A stretch of 64,000 bases of DNA from contig JBBELK010000315.1 in the NCBI GenBank assembly GCA_037783545.1, forward strand, positions 372,001-436,000, read 5' to 3'. Source of the DNA: Henricia sp. BOLD:AAB3569 (Eukaryota > Echinodermata > Asteroidea > Spinulosida > Echinasteridae). The notes beneath the pieces are model-generated. The model was not told the origin of the DNA. It did not search any database and was given only the letters and a program-made list of their open reading frames with translations. This document shows, in pieces, positions 1-12,322 of this stretch (its first letter is position 1; the number at the start of each line of letters is the position of its first letter). Both the position numbers and the translations under genes were made by a program.

Positions 1-1035
1 GTGTCATCGTAAGAAATAGTAAGGTATCGTAATGAATCGCACAATGTGTGATTGTGATCATGATCGCAGACATTTGTATGTGTCTGAACAAGTCGCAGAG
101 ATTTCTACTGTGTTATCGTAAGAAATCGCACAATGCGTGATCATGATCATGCACAGCTAGACAGTTGTATGTGTCTGAACAAGTCACAGATGTCGTAGAT
201 TTGTACCGTCATCGTAATCAATCTTAAAGAAACGCAGACATAGGTATACTGAAAATGCATATCGTAACAATACAATAAGCACTAAGCGTTACAATTTTCT
301 AAGATTTGTAACAACCCGCAGATGTCGTCACAGTAGATTTGTACCGTGTCATCGTAAGAAATAGTAAGGTATCGTAATGTGTGATTATGATCGAAGACAT
401 GTGTCTGAACAAGTCGCATATGTCGTAGATTTGTACTGTGTTATCGTAAGGAATCGTAACAAATCGTAAGGAATCGCACAATGCATGCTCATGATCACAG
501 ATATTCATATGTCTGAACAATTCACAGATGTCGTAGATTCGTGCCGTCATCGTACGTAAGGAATTGTAACGAATTGCAGACATTGGTATACTGAAAATGC
601 ATATCGTAACAATACAATAAGCACTAGGCGTTACAATTTTCTAAGATTTGTAACAACGGCCCGCAGATGTCGTCACAGTAGATTTGTACTGTGTCATCGT
701 AAGAAATAGTAAGGTATCGTAATGAATCGCACAAAGTGCGATCATGATCGCAGACATTTGTGTGTCTGAACAAGTCGCAGATGTCGTATATTAATATAGT
801 GTTATCGTAAGGAATCGTAGGGAATCACACAATGCATGATCATGATCACAGACATTCGTGTGTCTGAACAAGTCGCAGATGTCGTAGATTTGTACTGTCA
901 TCGTGAGGGAATCGTAAAGAATCGCAGACATTCGTATGTACAGTATTTATAAAATAAATCCAAATAGCAACAATAAACGCTTAGCATTACGATTTTTAAA
1001 GCTTTGTTGAAGTGCAATCATGTCTAGTTGTAGAG
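1..1035. repeat. 345-bp tandem satellite, three units at array edge
   Basis: The word GTGTCATCGTAAGAAATAGT recurs at 1, 346 and 691, an exact 345-base spacing. The word ATACAATAAGCACTA recurs at about 267 and 612 and in decayed form near 965. Each unit is built from shorter degenerate modules containing TCTGAACAAGTCGCAGATGT. The third unit fades out by about 1035. The array probably continues to the left of the window. Confidence 0.85.
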
Positions 1036-2296
1036 TTTCGTAAGTTTATTCAGAGTATATAAATATCACTAATAAAGTCTTCTAAATATGACATGATAAA
1101 TGCCCCAGAAAGTTTAAATTTGGTGACAAGGAAGCAATTTTAGCAGTAAGAAAATTTTCTTTAGCAGTCAAGATCATGGAGGAAGGAAGGAAGACTTCCT
1201 TCCTCCATGGTAAGATTTTGTTGAAAACAATTTTTATGCCATGCTTCATTGACTTAGTACATCATACGAGTCTTAACGCTTAACTGGCGAATGTGTTTTA
1301 TGGAATTTTTTCCTTTTGACATAGCCTTTGCCCTTTGTCTATGCATAAATTCACCACGTCCAAAACAACAGTCGTTCACCGTGCGACATGGCCGGCTAGG
1401 CCTAGCGGCAGACGGCCGGCGGCATGTTGTACAGTGCGGCCGGCCGGTTCGGGAGTAGGCCTCGGTGAATTGAATATTACCCTGTTCACGAATAAATCGC
1501 GATCATCTAGAGCATTTTCTTGGCCTGAATATGTTGCGACCCGAAATATTTAGCTTTTTTTTCCTTCGGAGATTGTCGTACAACTGGCATGCCTAATTTT
1601 CTATGCGTATGACGTCATGCAGTTTACCAGTTCACCTTCTCATTGGTCCATGTGGAATCCTGACCTCATGCATTATGCACGTAACCCCTCTACCAAAACG
1701 GTAGACAGAAGTAAAGAAAAACATAAGCTCTAGAAAACGAGATGGTAAAGGCTGTCTGGGCGGACAGTCCGTACGTGCTAGTCTTTCCTCAAGCGTTGGA
1801 AAACTGACTGCGCGCGCGAATATATAACTCGCCAAGGCAGCCTTGACTAAAGGCTACCTCGTGCTGTGATCGGCATTACACATGTTACATGTATATTGAA
1901 AAAGTGAATTAGTCTTTTTTTCATTTGGTCACTTAAATGTTTAGAGAGTGCCTTCTTTGCATTTCCTACTCCATGAAAGCCTATAAATGTTCCGGGTATT
2001 TTTGCATTTTCTTGTTAAATGTTTGTTCAGATCTGATGGTAAAAAATGGTTGCTGATGCTGAAGTTCAGAGAGGCAGATAAAACAAGGTTTTAAATGCGC
2101 AGAGAAAAAAAAATTTCATTTGCTATGCAGTATACGGTACAGTGTAATTGAACCTGCGTTCTAATTCGTCCTGATTGCGTGGAATTCGTCTCGTGCGTTA
2201 ATCGGCATTGTATTGCAAAAGTGAATTCGTCTTTCGTCATTCATTTTAGCACTTTGGTTTTTACATTTCGTTTCTGGTAATTTTAATCGTTACGGG
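1036..2296. other. Stretch without a supported gene
   Basis: AT-rich sequence with a short GC-rich patch (1385-1470, GGCCGG words). At 1175-1209 there is a perfect 15-bp inverted repeat around a 5-base loop (CATGGAGGAAGGAAG and its complement). The short open frames here have no recognisable domain. I see no exon structure. Confidence 0.5.
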
Positions 2297-2724
2297 GAGA
2301 TGGTAAAGTGAGATTTTACCGCTGTCCGCATTTGGATTTTTTCAACACGGGAAAAGTTTACCGACACCGTGGGAGAGCATTCGCAGTGTCCCCTCGCAGT
2401 ATGACCTTCACGGCCCGGACGTACGCTTCCAGAGCGCTTTTACTGACTCGATGTTTCCACATTTGGACTTACTGGGGTATCGTCTCGGGAAAAGTTCCCT
2501 GGTCAATTTTCCTGGGCAGCAGTTGGCCAGGAAAAGTAACCGCTGGACTCGGGAAAAGTTACTGAGAGGAAAACTTCCTACATGTACATGTAGGCTGTCT
2601 GCACGGGATTAAAAATGGGAAAGTACCCATCATCTCGGTAAGTTTGACCCAAGTCCGATGCGGACAGGCCTATAGACTTTTATATAACATATTTAAAATA
2701 TTCTGAGAAAGTACACTTTCCACC

Positions 2725-3890
2725 CTTCAGAGAACCCCCACACGTTTGTTGACCTTCTTTACAAGTTTGTCAATGTATACATTCCATGTGAGAGACGGGT
2801 CAAGCCAGACACCTAGATATTTAAACTGAGTCACGTTGTCGATGACAGTGTTGTTGATTGTTACACACAGATTTTCCTCAGTGCGACGTAGTTTGGCTCG
2901 AGTCCCAAACAACATACATTTAGTTTTGTTAATATTAAGCGTAAGAAAATTTGTCTCAAGCCAACTGGAAACATTGACCAGGGGCGGATTGCAATAAAAT
3001 TGACTTAGCCACTGGTCTAAGACCGGTATTTTATAGCCGGCTATCCAACTTAGCCAGTCTCGGCTTAGTCGCTGGTTTAGCCCATTGCAATAAACCAGTC
3101 TAACTGAAGTACGGCTGCGCCAGCCGAAAAACACGCACATCTTAACGGAAAGTGTTGCAGCCGGCTATCCTTGCGTGATTTCAAGCCAAACAAACGTCCT
3201 CACGAAGTCACTTGATGACGCGTGTGTAGTGCAGTTTTTGCCGAGAAACTGACTGCGAAAGTTATCAAATAGCACTAAAAACGCTCTAATGGGCACAATG
3301 TGCATTTTGTTCGTCTGTTTTCATGCAAAATTACGAAATGTAGCGCGGTGTCCAAAAATTATAGCCTGCTCGCCGCGGGCTTAAATTTTAAGACTGGTCT
3401 AACTTTAAGACAACGATATTGCAAGCGGGCTATAATTATAAACCGGTCTTAGTGGATGCCGCGTTAGCCGGCTAAGTCTATAGACCGGTCTTAGACCGCA
3501 TATTGCAATCCGCCCCATGTCTTCATTTAGCATTTTGTTGATATCATCAATAGATTTAGCACGGTAAAAAATAGCTGTGTCATCTGCATACAAAAATATC
3601 TTAGAGTCTTGGGGTAAAATATTAGCCAAATCATTAATATACAAAGTAAAAAGAAGTGGTCCTAACACAGACCCGTACCCCTGTGGCACTCCAAAATTAA
3701 CCGCAGCATGTGATGAATAGCTATCACCAATTTTAGTCACCTGTTGACGCCCATGCAAATAAGAAGAAAACCAGTCAAGCTCCAGGCCCCACACTCCAAT
3801 ATTACTAAGTTTGTCAAGTAGTCGTCCATGATGCACAGTATCAAATGCTTTTTTGAGATCCAGAAAGACTCCCCCAGTAAAATACCCGTA
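2725..3890 (-). mobile_element. LINE reverse-transcriptase fragment (jockey/CR1-like), interrupted
   Basis: On the minus strand, 3890-3517 encodes RT motifs in order: FLDLKKAFDTVHH, then GVPQGYGSVLGPLLF, then the catalytic FLYADDTAIF (about 3566-3596). The frame continues at 2980-2725 with NVSSWLETNFLTLNINKTK and KYLGVWLDPSLTW, the thumb-side motifs usual in jockey, CR1 and L2 type elements. The 5' part, including the endonuclease, is missing beyond about 3890. The 3' end lies near 2725. A MITE at 2981-3516 splits the frame. GVPQGYGS carries two extra residues relative to the common GVPQGS. It is a dead copy. Confidence 0.8.
2981..3516. mobile_element. MITE inserted in the LINE RT domain
   Basis: The ends are a perfect 15-bp inverted repeat: GGGGCGGATTGCAAT at 2981-2995 and its complement at 3502-3516. 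Subterminal sequence is also inverted (ACCGGTCTTAGACC and related words). Deleting the element leaves the flanking RT coding sequence contiguous and in frame, with 2-3 bases (CA or CCA) shared at the junction as the target duplication. A short duplication would suit PIF/Harbinger or a related group, but that is inference. Confidence 0.85.
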
Positions 3891-4681
3891 AAAAAATACC
3901 AGTAAAGAGTTGACAAGAGTTGACAAGAAAACCCGACTAAATGTGTCGATAGCAATAGAACACCTCAAGATTTATTTTCCCCGTGTTAAAACATGGTGCA
4001 ATTGTACACATGTACACCTTTATGAGACAATTTGGCTGTACAAATTGTGCCCTTCTAAAAAAAATATTTTTTTACTATTCATTAAACACAATTTAACCAT
4101 GGACAGATGGAAGGATTTTTAAGGTTTTCTGAATGTACATAATTAGGCCTACTGCATCTTTAGGCATATCTGCATTGGACTTTTTTGGGAAAACTTACTG
4201 AGACGATGGGTATACCTTTCCCATTTTAAGTCCAATGCAGACAGCCTAGGATGTTTTCCTCTCAGTAACTTTTCCCGAGTCCAGCGGTTACTTTTCCTGG
4301 ACAACTGCTGCCCGGGAAAAATGACCAGGGAACTTTTCCCGAGTCAAGTACAGACACAGCGGGTTGGTAAAAGTGCTCTGGAAGCGTACGTCAGGGCCGT
4401 GAAGGTCATACTGCAAAGGGACACTGCGCATGCTCTCCCGCGGTCTCGGTAAAATTTCCCCGTATCGAAAAAGTCGAAATGTGGACAGCAGTAAAATTTA
4501 GCCATTTTTCATTTTACCATCGTCTCGGTAAAACCTCCTGAAAAACAAGTCCAATATACGGACACAGGTTTTGTGGCTAAAATTTCCAGAAGAACATTAT
4601 TCTTTAGTTACGTAATGCTGTTGTTCATGGAATTTGTCAAATGATATAATGGAATCTACAAATGATATAATGGGCCTTTAA

Positions 4682-5308
4682 AGGGGCTATGTCACGGTTT
4701 GCGCATGCGCCAAATCCTTTCATATTTTGACATACGTGCGGGCTCAGATGAATGTAGTGCAATTTCGTTACACAACGCCATTGGTGCGTGTGCTAAAGTT
4801 GTGTACATCGTGTACTTAGCACGTGCCGCATGGGCAGTGTGTTCGTTCATGAGTGTTTACGATACGCAGAATTCAACTACAGAAGGTATGCTGTAAAATT
4901 GCTATCAGGACCAAATAAGCATGTCAGTTTTTATGGAAAACAAGGTTAAACAAATTGCTGTACATCCAAACATGTCATTCATATCATTCGATGCTGTTTC
5001 TGTCATGCTTTGTCAATTTTTTTGATGGGATATAAAAACTATCTTTTTAACGACGGCCGCACACCCGGTGATGGCGATGTTCGGCGGCTTAAACATACGG
5101 CAAACAGTGCGATTCCAAGTAAAAAGTAATGCATCAGGACATCCTGGACGTTGACAAGTACACCACTGCCAAAATTACTAAAGAATAATAAGGGATGGCA
5201 AAGATTGAATAGGATAACCGATATGCAAAACCTGGCGACAAAACTTAAAAAAGTTAGCCACACTTTTTAAAGTTTTGCTGCGCATGCGCAAACCGTGACA
5301 TAGCCCCT
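4682..5308. mobile_element. piggyBac-type MITE with TTAA duplication
   Basis: TTAA at 4678-4681 and 5309-5312 flanks a 627-bp element. Its perfect inverted ends are 29 bp long (AGGGGCTATGTCACGGTTTG... at 4682-4710, complement at 5280-5308). TTAA duplication is the hallmark of piggyBac-like transposition. Open frames inside it are short and unrelated to known proteins, so it is non-autonomous. Confidence 0.88.
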
Positions 5309-5312
5309 TTAA

Positions 5313-6138
5313 GGTAGGTCCCAACCCTACACGAATTTTAGATTTTAATGACATTTCCTGGAGGGTTCCCCAATTTCTACAATGTATGTATGTTGTGACA
5401 CACGTTATTAATTACAACATCCCGAGTGTTCAGCTACACATGTACACATACATGTCAGCATGTTACAGGTGGGCTATTTCACAATAAGTGGTAATTTGAG
5501 TAAATTACAGTATAACCCATCCTGGATAACTTTATCAGTGCAAATACATGTTATGAGTGATTTTATATGATGGGTAATATGACGGACAAGCTACATAAAT
5601 ATTTTTACATAATTTTATGAGTTATTCGTTTTGAATTTCTCCATTTACATGCACTTTTAACACCATTTTGGAGTCTCATTTTAAGTTTTACATTATTTTA
5701 AGTGGAATCATTTGTTGATGATACATTATTGTGGTGAATGTGGTGATCAGTCATGGATATAGTGTTCAACAATATTGTGAAACTTGGGTTGGTGTAATTC
5801 GGTCGAAAAATGTTAATTTTATAAACATTTCAAAATAAAGTGGATTTCCCGTTAAATAAAATATGTAATGTCCTCTCCAGGACAAGGTATTCATGAGACA
5901 ATGGAATAGTTTGGAAATATGTACTCACAAGTATGTTCGTATCATCTACAGGACACATTTGATGGAGTAAATATGACAATTTGATCGTGGGAGAGCTTTG
6001 AGTAAATATTATCAAGATCATATTCAGGGTGGTGGAAAATCTGTCTGGCCATTATATTGTGATATTCTGTGTTTAACAAAATGTCCTCTCCAGACAACCA
6101 ATTACGAATCATTATTTCATTGGAAAAAATAAACATGT
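5313..6138. other. Stretch without a supported gene
   Basis: AT-rich sequence. The only structure I see is a direct repeat of AATGTCCTCTCCAG at about 5869 and 6080. No coding signal. Confidence 0.5.
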
Positions 6139-6141
6139 TAA

Positions 6142-7407
6142 GGCTCCATAAAAAATATTGCTTGATTCTCATCAGCGGCCGGGTCAAATTTGCGGCGCCG
6201 GATCGATTTTTAAAATATTTTGTATACAAATTATAAAACCTCCGGATGCCACATATGCCTGCAGAAATGTCAAATTTATATTTTATAATGTTATCCCAAC
6301 TTTGAAAAACAGTGAGGACTATATTCTCCGAATGATGATGGTGATGTTGGTGGATTCTTTTTCAAACATCATCTGCTATTCCGTAATTCCCCGGTGGCCA
6401 TGCATGGCCCGAGGTACGCAGCAGTTCCGAGGTACATAGGCCTACGTAGGATTTGCCAGCGGGATCGTGGTTCCGTTTCAGTCGCGCTGGGCCGGCCGAA
6501 TTACGAATCACCCGTGACAAGTAATTTTCTCTTACCCGAGGTAACTTTACAGGTATATTTTCCCTTTTAAAAAGTGCTGTTTTTCACGGCCTACAATGGC
6601 AGTCGGAAAATTTACCTGAGATTTTTGCCTTTTCAAACGATAATATGTTTTATTTCGTCGCACATTTTCACCGGCGCGGTGCATGCAGTCTGCAGACCCA
6701 GTACCTCTAGCGCCAAGGCGCCGCACTAGTGCATGTCATGAACAACGTGTATGTCATGTCGAGCATACATGTAAATAAAAATCACACAGAGCACTGCGTT
6801 TGCCATATGTGCCAACCTAACACACATCAACAACATGTGAATAGCATAACGCCAACTACACGTTGCACACACAATGATCTGTTTATCGTATGACGTAGTA
6901 AGAATTTATAAGGGAGTTTACGAAAAGGGGCTAGAGGCTCAGGCTATGTATATATGCTCCTTGCTCTATGGTTTGGCTACGACAGGATTTTATCAAAACG
7001 TTATTTGTCACTGCTAAATTTGACTTTTTAGGATGTGTTATTGCTTTCTGAAGGCCAATAAAGGCCCTGCTGGGGAAAATTAGCGACATTCGTGTATGGA
7101 ACTCTTACCCATAACCCTTACTGCTGTGCTCAGAGTATGAGATGAATTTGTTTTATAGTTTTCTTGCTGTAAAGTTCTGCAGGAGTGGTGTCCAATTTAC
7201 ATGTTCATCTCTGAATGTATTGGGTCCACATGACTCTCAAAATATAAAATATAAAATGGCCTGGTCATCGGAATTGATCGGATTGTGCTGCGAGAATCCG
7301 CTTTAATACCCAACAAATATATATAAATTCTAAAATATAAATTGCCCTGGTCGTACAAATTTTTACCCATGTTCTGATGAGAATCAAGCAATATTTTTTA
7401 TGGAGCC
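6142..7407. mobile_element. PIF/Harbinger-like element with TAA duplication
   Basis: TAA at 6139-6141 and 7408-7410 flanks a 1,266-bp element. The ends are inverted over about 35 bases, beginning GGCTCCATAAAAAATATTGC on the left with its complement ending at 7407. A 3-bp TWA-type duplication is characteristic of PIF/Harbinger. No transposase frame is visible, so this is a non-autonomous derivative. Confidence 0.8.
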
Positions 7408-7569
7408 TAATCATAATGCCACGCTCTGATATTTTAGGAATTATTAGTATACATCCTGAAGTTTTCAGATCAACAGAGTATTTGTGAGTTGGACAAGTTT
7501 TAAATTTGACCCCCAGTTGCCAGTGAGACTGAAAGTGTACACTTATTGTGAAATAGCCCAGGTACGGCA

Positions 7570-7645
7570 CACGTAATGTACGTGTACACGTACAGCATGT
7601 GTGTACAGTATGTACATGTACCGGTATGTGTATTGCACATACCCG
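7570..7645. repeat. TACATGTA/GTGTAC-rich simple repeat
   Basis: The run alternates GTACATGTAC, GTGTACAC and CACACA words and is close to self-complementary. Similar words recur at 8170-8210 and 8360-8410. It is a low-complexity tract. Confidence 0.6.
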
Positions 7646-7735
7646 TAGGAGTAAAAATCCCCAGGCAGTTATTAAACAACGGCTCAAATTTTATTTTTCC
7701 ATGGATCAAATTGCGGACTTTGGACAGACATGACT

Positions 7736-8125
7736 TAGGCCCGCTTCAAACGTCGCGCGTATGCCGTGTCGAATTAAATTAAACTTGACTTTTTTAATTC
7801 GACACGGCACAAGCACGACGTTTGAAGCCATTTGGCTCGGCAAAATGAATTCAGCACGGCAGAAAAATTTAGCTCGACAGGGTCTGCCGTGCTAACTCAA
7901 TTTAGTGCGGCACAAGCACGGCTTGGCTTCAAACGTCGTGCTTCTGCCGTGTCGAATTTAATTCCAGTTCGAAGTTGGTCCGCAATTTTGTTCACAACTA
8001 GGAATGCGCATGCTCGCAGCGCATATGTGAGTAAAGAAATAACCAACAAACAAGTGCCGAGCCAACGTCGTGCCAAGTTGCATTTAATTCGACACGGCAC
8101 AAGCGCGACGTTTGAAGCGGGCCTA
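7736..8125. mobile_element. MITE made of inverted GTCGAATTAAATT modules
   Basis: The outer ends are inverted over 24 bases: TTAGGCCCGCTTCAAACGTC... at 7736 and its complement ending at 8125. Inside are further copies of the module CTTCAAACGTCG...TGCCGTGTCGAATT in both orientations (7745, 7795-7825, 7925, 8080), so the element folds as two consecutive hairpins. It has no coding potential. Confidence 0.75.
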
Positions 8126-8129
8126 ACAG

Positions 8130-8740
8130 TACAAAACAAAATGTGATGTGTGCTACTGGGAGAGCTATAGTACTATGTACATGTATACTGTAGTACAATG
8201 CAGTACAGTGATAAATTTGAATACAATTCTGATAGGGCAACATGTTATCTCCATATGTGCGATTCAGAATGTGTGTGATAAAAACCAACCTGTGTATTTT
8301 GTCAACTCAGAGAACAATGAAAAACTGTGTCCATGCTTTCAAGAAATTGTACAGTGTACTGGTACACTGTACATACATGTAGGAACCCTAAATAATGTAC
8401 ATGTCCCTGTTTACACTCGCCTACAGTAGTTGCCAAATCGAACTCCGCAATTTCCAAAAAGGCGAATTGAAGCCGGCTAGACACCAAGTATATAAACCCA
8501 AAAGGTGAATTGAAAAGTCACCTTTTCAGAAGGGTTGAACCCCGCAATCGTCAAGGTTGCTTGCACATGTTGCAGTGTAAACGCTACCCAAATATGGATT
8601 CAGCAATTTGAGCATCCTTGGGGCGGTGCCCGCCGTGTGGTAGATTCAATTGACGAATCCGGCGCCAGTTTTGCAACACTTGACAGTCTTCATGTACATG
8701 TACCGGTATGCATGCGCTGCGGTCACAATTAAGGCACAAA
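8130..8740. other. Stretch without a supported gene
   Basis: Low-complexity GTACA/TGTACA words at 8170-8410, otherwise unremarkable. The short open frames are not convincing. Confidence 0.45.
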
Positions 8741-9080
8741 ATAAGCCCCGATTCCCACTTGCAAGTCTCACCCCCGCGCCACCCCCGAGATTGCTCATTC
8801 CCCGGGGCGAGTTCAACCCTGCTCAGGGCCAGGGTTGAACATTTTGGCCCCGGGGCGAGACACTTTCCCCGGGGCGAGAACGGTAGTGGGAAAAGGGCAG
8901 GGGCGAGTTCTCACTTGTTCAAGTGAGGGATGAGGTGCCGATCTTCGGGGTGAATTCGCACCGGGGCGAAATTCAGAACAACAAGTGTGAATCGACGCGG
9001 GGTTGAACTCGGGGGTGAGTCACCCCGGGGCGACCCCGGGGCGAGTTCGCCCCGGGGTTTGACGTACTAGTGGGAAAAGG
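8741..9080. repeat. GC-rich degenerate repeat of GGGGCGAGTTC words
   Basis: The words CCCCGGGGCGAG, GGGGCGAGTTC and GGTTGAACTCG recur many times between 8790 and 9055 in both orientations. The edges carry opposed GATTCCCACT and AGTGGGAAAAGGC words (about 8750 and 9070). It is probably a non-coding foldback element. Confidence 0.6.
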
Positions 9081-9107
9081 CCTTTAGTCAGTTAGTGGTG
9101 ACTTTTG

Positions 9108-9575
9108 GGCTGCGTTCGGGCGTGTACTCGTATTAATACGAGTATACTCCTGCGCGAGTGAACGGCAAGAATAACGACACTCAGGTCAGTGAGAGTATGC
9201 TCTAGCTACTCGCCAACAAATGGGGAGTGTGCTCGTACTCCCAACGAGAGTCATGTGATTTGTACGAAGATGGCGAAATATGGGTGGGATTTTTTGTGAA
9301 TTTGCTCAACGTGTCAACTCGATAACTGAAACAACAACTCACTAAGGTTTGTTTTGGACGGCATCAAAGGTTCTCGCGACTTACGGCCTGTATTTCCTCA
9401 GTTTCTTGTGAGCATTTAAACGGCGTTTCTTGTGCAGTGATGGCAAGAGATGGCCATCTTCACTGATTGCCATTCGCGCACGCGGACTGCGGACTTGCCG
9501 TTCGCGTGATGTGACCCGAGTGCAATGCGCACGCATTACTCCCGATTAACGAGAACTGCACGCCCGAACGCAGCC
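9108..9575. mobile_element. MITE with 17-bp GGCTGCGTTCGGGCGTG ends
   Basis: GGCTGCGTTCGGGCGTG at 9108-9124 is exactly complementary to 9559-9575. TTG lies on both sides and may be a 3-bp target duplication. No open frame resembles a protein. Confidence 0.75.
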
Positions 9576-9605
9576 TTGGAGTTTGAAGCCAAATTGAGAT
9601 GTAAC

Positions 9606-9716
9606 GTAAATGTCAGCATAGTCGCCAGGTCCATGACCTTATCACCCTATTCATCAGCCATTGTTCATCAATTAGGGTGGCAAGGTCACACACTTGGCGA
9701 CTATGCCAGCATTTAC
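9606..9716. repeat. Imperfect 111-bp hairpin
   Basis: The arm GTAAATGTCAGCATAGTCGC is complementary to GCGACTATGCCAGCATTTAC at the other end, with one mismatched position. The pairing continues inward through the CAAGGTC/GACCTTA region. Confidence 0.75.
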
Positions 9717-10163
9717 TTTAGTATAAATGCAGTTGCAATAAAAATGCCGTTTTGAGTGTAAACACAGCGTACTATTTCCTGACTAGGACCTTCGTTTGTC
9801 TTCAGTCTCAACTGAATACATTATTTGGGGGCAAGGTGTCAACCCCCATCCTCACACCACTGCTACCCCTTCCTATGGCCTTGAATTCTGACGCCTTTCA
9901 ATACAAGTAACATGACTTAGGCTCTGTCTCTCTAAGGACTGTTGTATTTCACACACTCCGTAATTAAGGTTGGAATATCATGTACCGGTACATGTATGAG
10001 GAACGGCCACGGAGCCCACAGTGCTGAAACACTATACAATCATGTCACAACGAATATATCAAATAGTTAACACTGTGGAAAGATTCACAGTTTCAGTAGC
10101 CATACACGACAAGTGCAGATTTGATGAAAATGCGGTTGCATAGCACCGCGACCGAATGCTACC

Positions 10164-10289
10164 GTTTACACTGTGTTAAGCCTAGACTGGTCCCCTGTCC
10201 ACATATTTACTTCCCCTTCGTCGTATATGAGCGAGAGCAGCGTAGCGCACATGGACAGGGGACCAGTCTAGGCTTAACACAGTGTAAAC
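10164..10289. mobile_element. Hairpin element with 38-bp perfect arms
   Basis: The arms 10164-10201 and 10252-10289 are perfectly complementary and contain AAGCCTAGACTGGTCCCCTG. The loop side includes GAGCAGCGTAGCGCACATGG. That word is also present, in the other orientation, in the elements at 26031-26262 and 33867-34098, so these form one family. Confidence 0.8.
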
Positions 10290-12313
10290 AAAATTCATCC
10301 GCGTTGGTGGGACTAATTTCTTTTAGACGCAGTCTAGCGAGAAGTCCAGTGACCAATCCATTTTATTGTTTTCTGATCATTGGAAAAGAACGACAAGGGT
10401 ACAAAAGTCTTGAGATTACATGGTGTGCTTTTAAATGTCTGATTTGGAATGTAAGGTATGATTTTTGACAGAGGTTTTTGGACGAGTAAGGTAGTGTACA
10501 ATGTAGCATGATTCACCACGGCGAATGGGGTTAAATTGGTAAAGGGCTAAAAGTGATACAATATGTAAAATGATAACGTCCCAATGTAAAAGTCCGAAAA
10601 TCACTTTTAGCCTTCTAAAAGTACATGTAGGCTTCAGGCAGGTGTGAAGGTTTCGAGCTGGACACAATGCAGTGTTCTCCACTGATCCAGATTTTGTCGG
10701 GGCGCGCCGATGTTGCTCAGGGGGGCGGGGGGTGGGTGGTGAATGTTTGGTGAATTTACACCCCATTTTGGAATGACTTGGCTGTACTTTCACAGTGTTT
10801 TAGAGGGGAAAATTCATTATTTTTGTCCAGGCGGAAAATATTTGTCCGGGCGCTAACGGTACAGTGATGATCACCGGCAGTGGAGATCACTGACAATGTC
10901 AGGTTTTGATATGTGCAAGCATTGTTTTCTTCATTCATAATGCATATTGTAGACGTCAGTATGTGTTACCTACAATGTATAGACCGGCAGCCCAGAGGGT
11001 TTTGGTTAAACGAACGAGGTACATGTACCAACAACCGAGGGCAGGAACATTTAGGAAGTGTCCTAGTATTTGCAGATCTAGGCGTCTGCCGCGGTCCCTC
11101 TGCTGCGTTTGACCCCTGGGGACCCCCAAAGGGGGATCAAAAATTGCGCTGGATCAAACATTCGAGGTACCACATGAAACTAACTTTAGATTAAAGAGCA
11201 CATCTCACAGAGTACGAAATGGCCCTTGCCAGACGAATTTTCTGCTGCAAAAGTCCCGCCAGACGCCCGCCAAAATCTCATTCCATATAATAAATGCAAG
11301 ATACAACGGCCGTCGACAAACGAGTCCATTTGTTTTTAACGGGTAGCTTTGACAGACGGCTGTTCTTTATTATTATTATTTGTTATTATTCTGTGTTTCA
11401 TCCGGTGTAAGATACATGTGCGTGTGTTAAACATGTCTTAAACTTCAGTGGTGAGATTGGGGGAAGGGGCGTGGCTTCCTGGGGGGGGGGGCGAGGCAAG
11501 ACGTACATGTAGAGACCACGCAAACTTCAACTTTTAGGAGGATCGTTTTAAACACCACCGTACCATCGGCATCGTGCAAAATGCAATGCCAAAAACATTT
11601 TAATTAGGTATCACAACAACCAGTTTTGTTTGAAATATTTACCTTGTTTATACATGTAGGCCTACAAATGTGGATAATGGGTCATTCCATGTCAAATCAA
11701 CGAGCTTTTGGACGTGACCCTCACAGATTGAAATGAGATTTGGTGTGCTGATTGGACTCCTTGAGAAACCCCGAAAACTAAAATTTTATATCATTTGGTC
11801 AATAATGATTGAGATACGGGTCAACAAACTTTGACTAATTAGCATGACCTGCTATGTTTGGACAGTTATATCTCTACAAGTAATGGACCTACAGAGATAA
11901 ACTTTACCACATCATTTTAAAGCTCCTGAAATGGCCTTCGTTTTATAAAATAACATCAAAATTGTATCTCGGCCATATTCTGTGATTATCATATCACTGG
12001 TGTGCATGAGTTTCGAGCCAAAACAGGACCAAATTTTCAGTAGAAACATGAGCTTCGGAAACGGGTCAGCTTCAACACTCGCGGCGTATGCAAATGTTCA
12101 TGAGCGGCGCTGTTCGCTAATTTACATATTTCAAATTCGCACACGTAGTTTACTCGTAGCTGATTATGTCTTGCCGCTTCGATGAACATGTCTGATGTCA
12201 TCGCGCTTGTGCAGTTGCAATCCCGTAATTATAGCCGTTCATGAACGCGTTACGGTTACCGTAACTATAGCCAATGCGTAACACACAAAAAATTACGCCT
12301 CCCGGCGCCCTTG
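10290..12313. other. Gene-free stretch with dispersed repeat pieces
   Basis: 11466-11665 is related to 35105-35285 (shared GGGGCGTGGCTTCCT and AACCAGTTTTGTTT blocks). 11680-11960 contains GGGTCATTCCATGTCAAATC, which looks like a dispersed repeat. A G run lies at about 11482. No exon or domain is recognised. Confidence 0.5.
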
Positions 12314-12322
12314 CCCTTGGCC

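Larger units (their letters stand above)
2297..4530. mobile_element. Foldback element with ~370-bp inverted arms
   Basis: The left arm (about 2297-2660) reads as an imperfect reverse complement of the right arm (about 4160-4530). Shared blocks include GACTCGGGAAAAGTTACTGA with its complement near 4270, the GGCCGTGAAGGTCATACT block and its partner near 2400, and the outermost GATGGTAAA/TTTACCATC. The arms enclose a LINE fragment on the minus strand. This looks like a long-TIR or foldback DNA element. I cannot assign a superfamily, because no transposase is present and no target duplication is clear. Confidence 0.7.
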
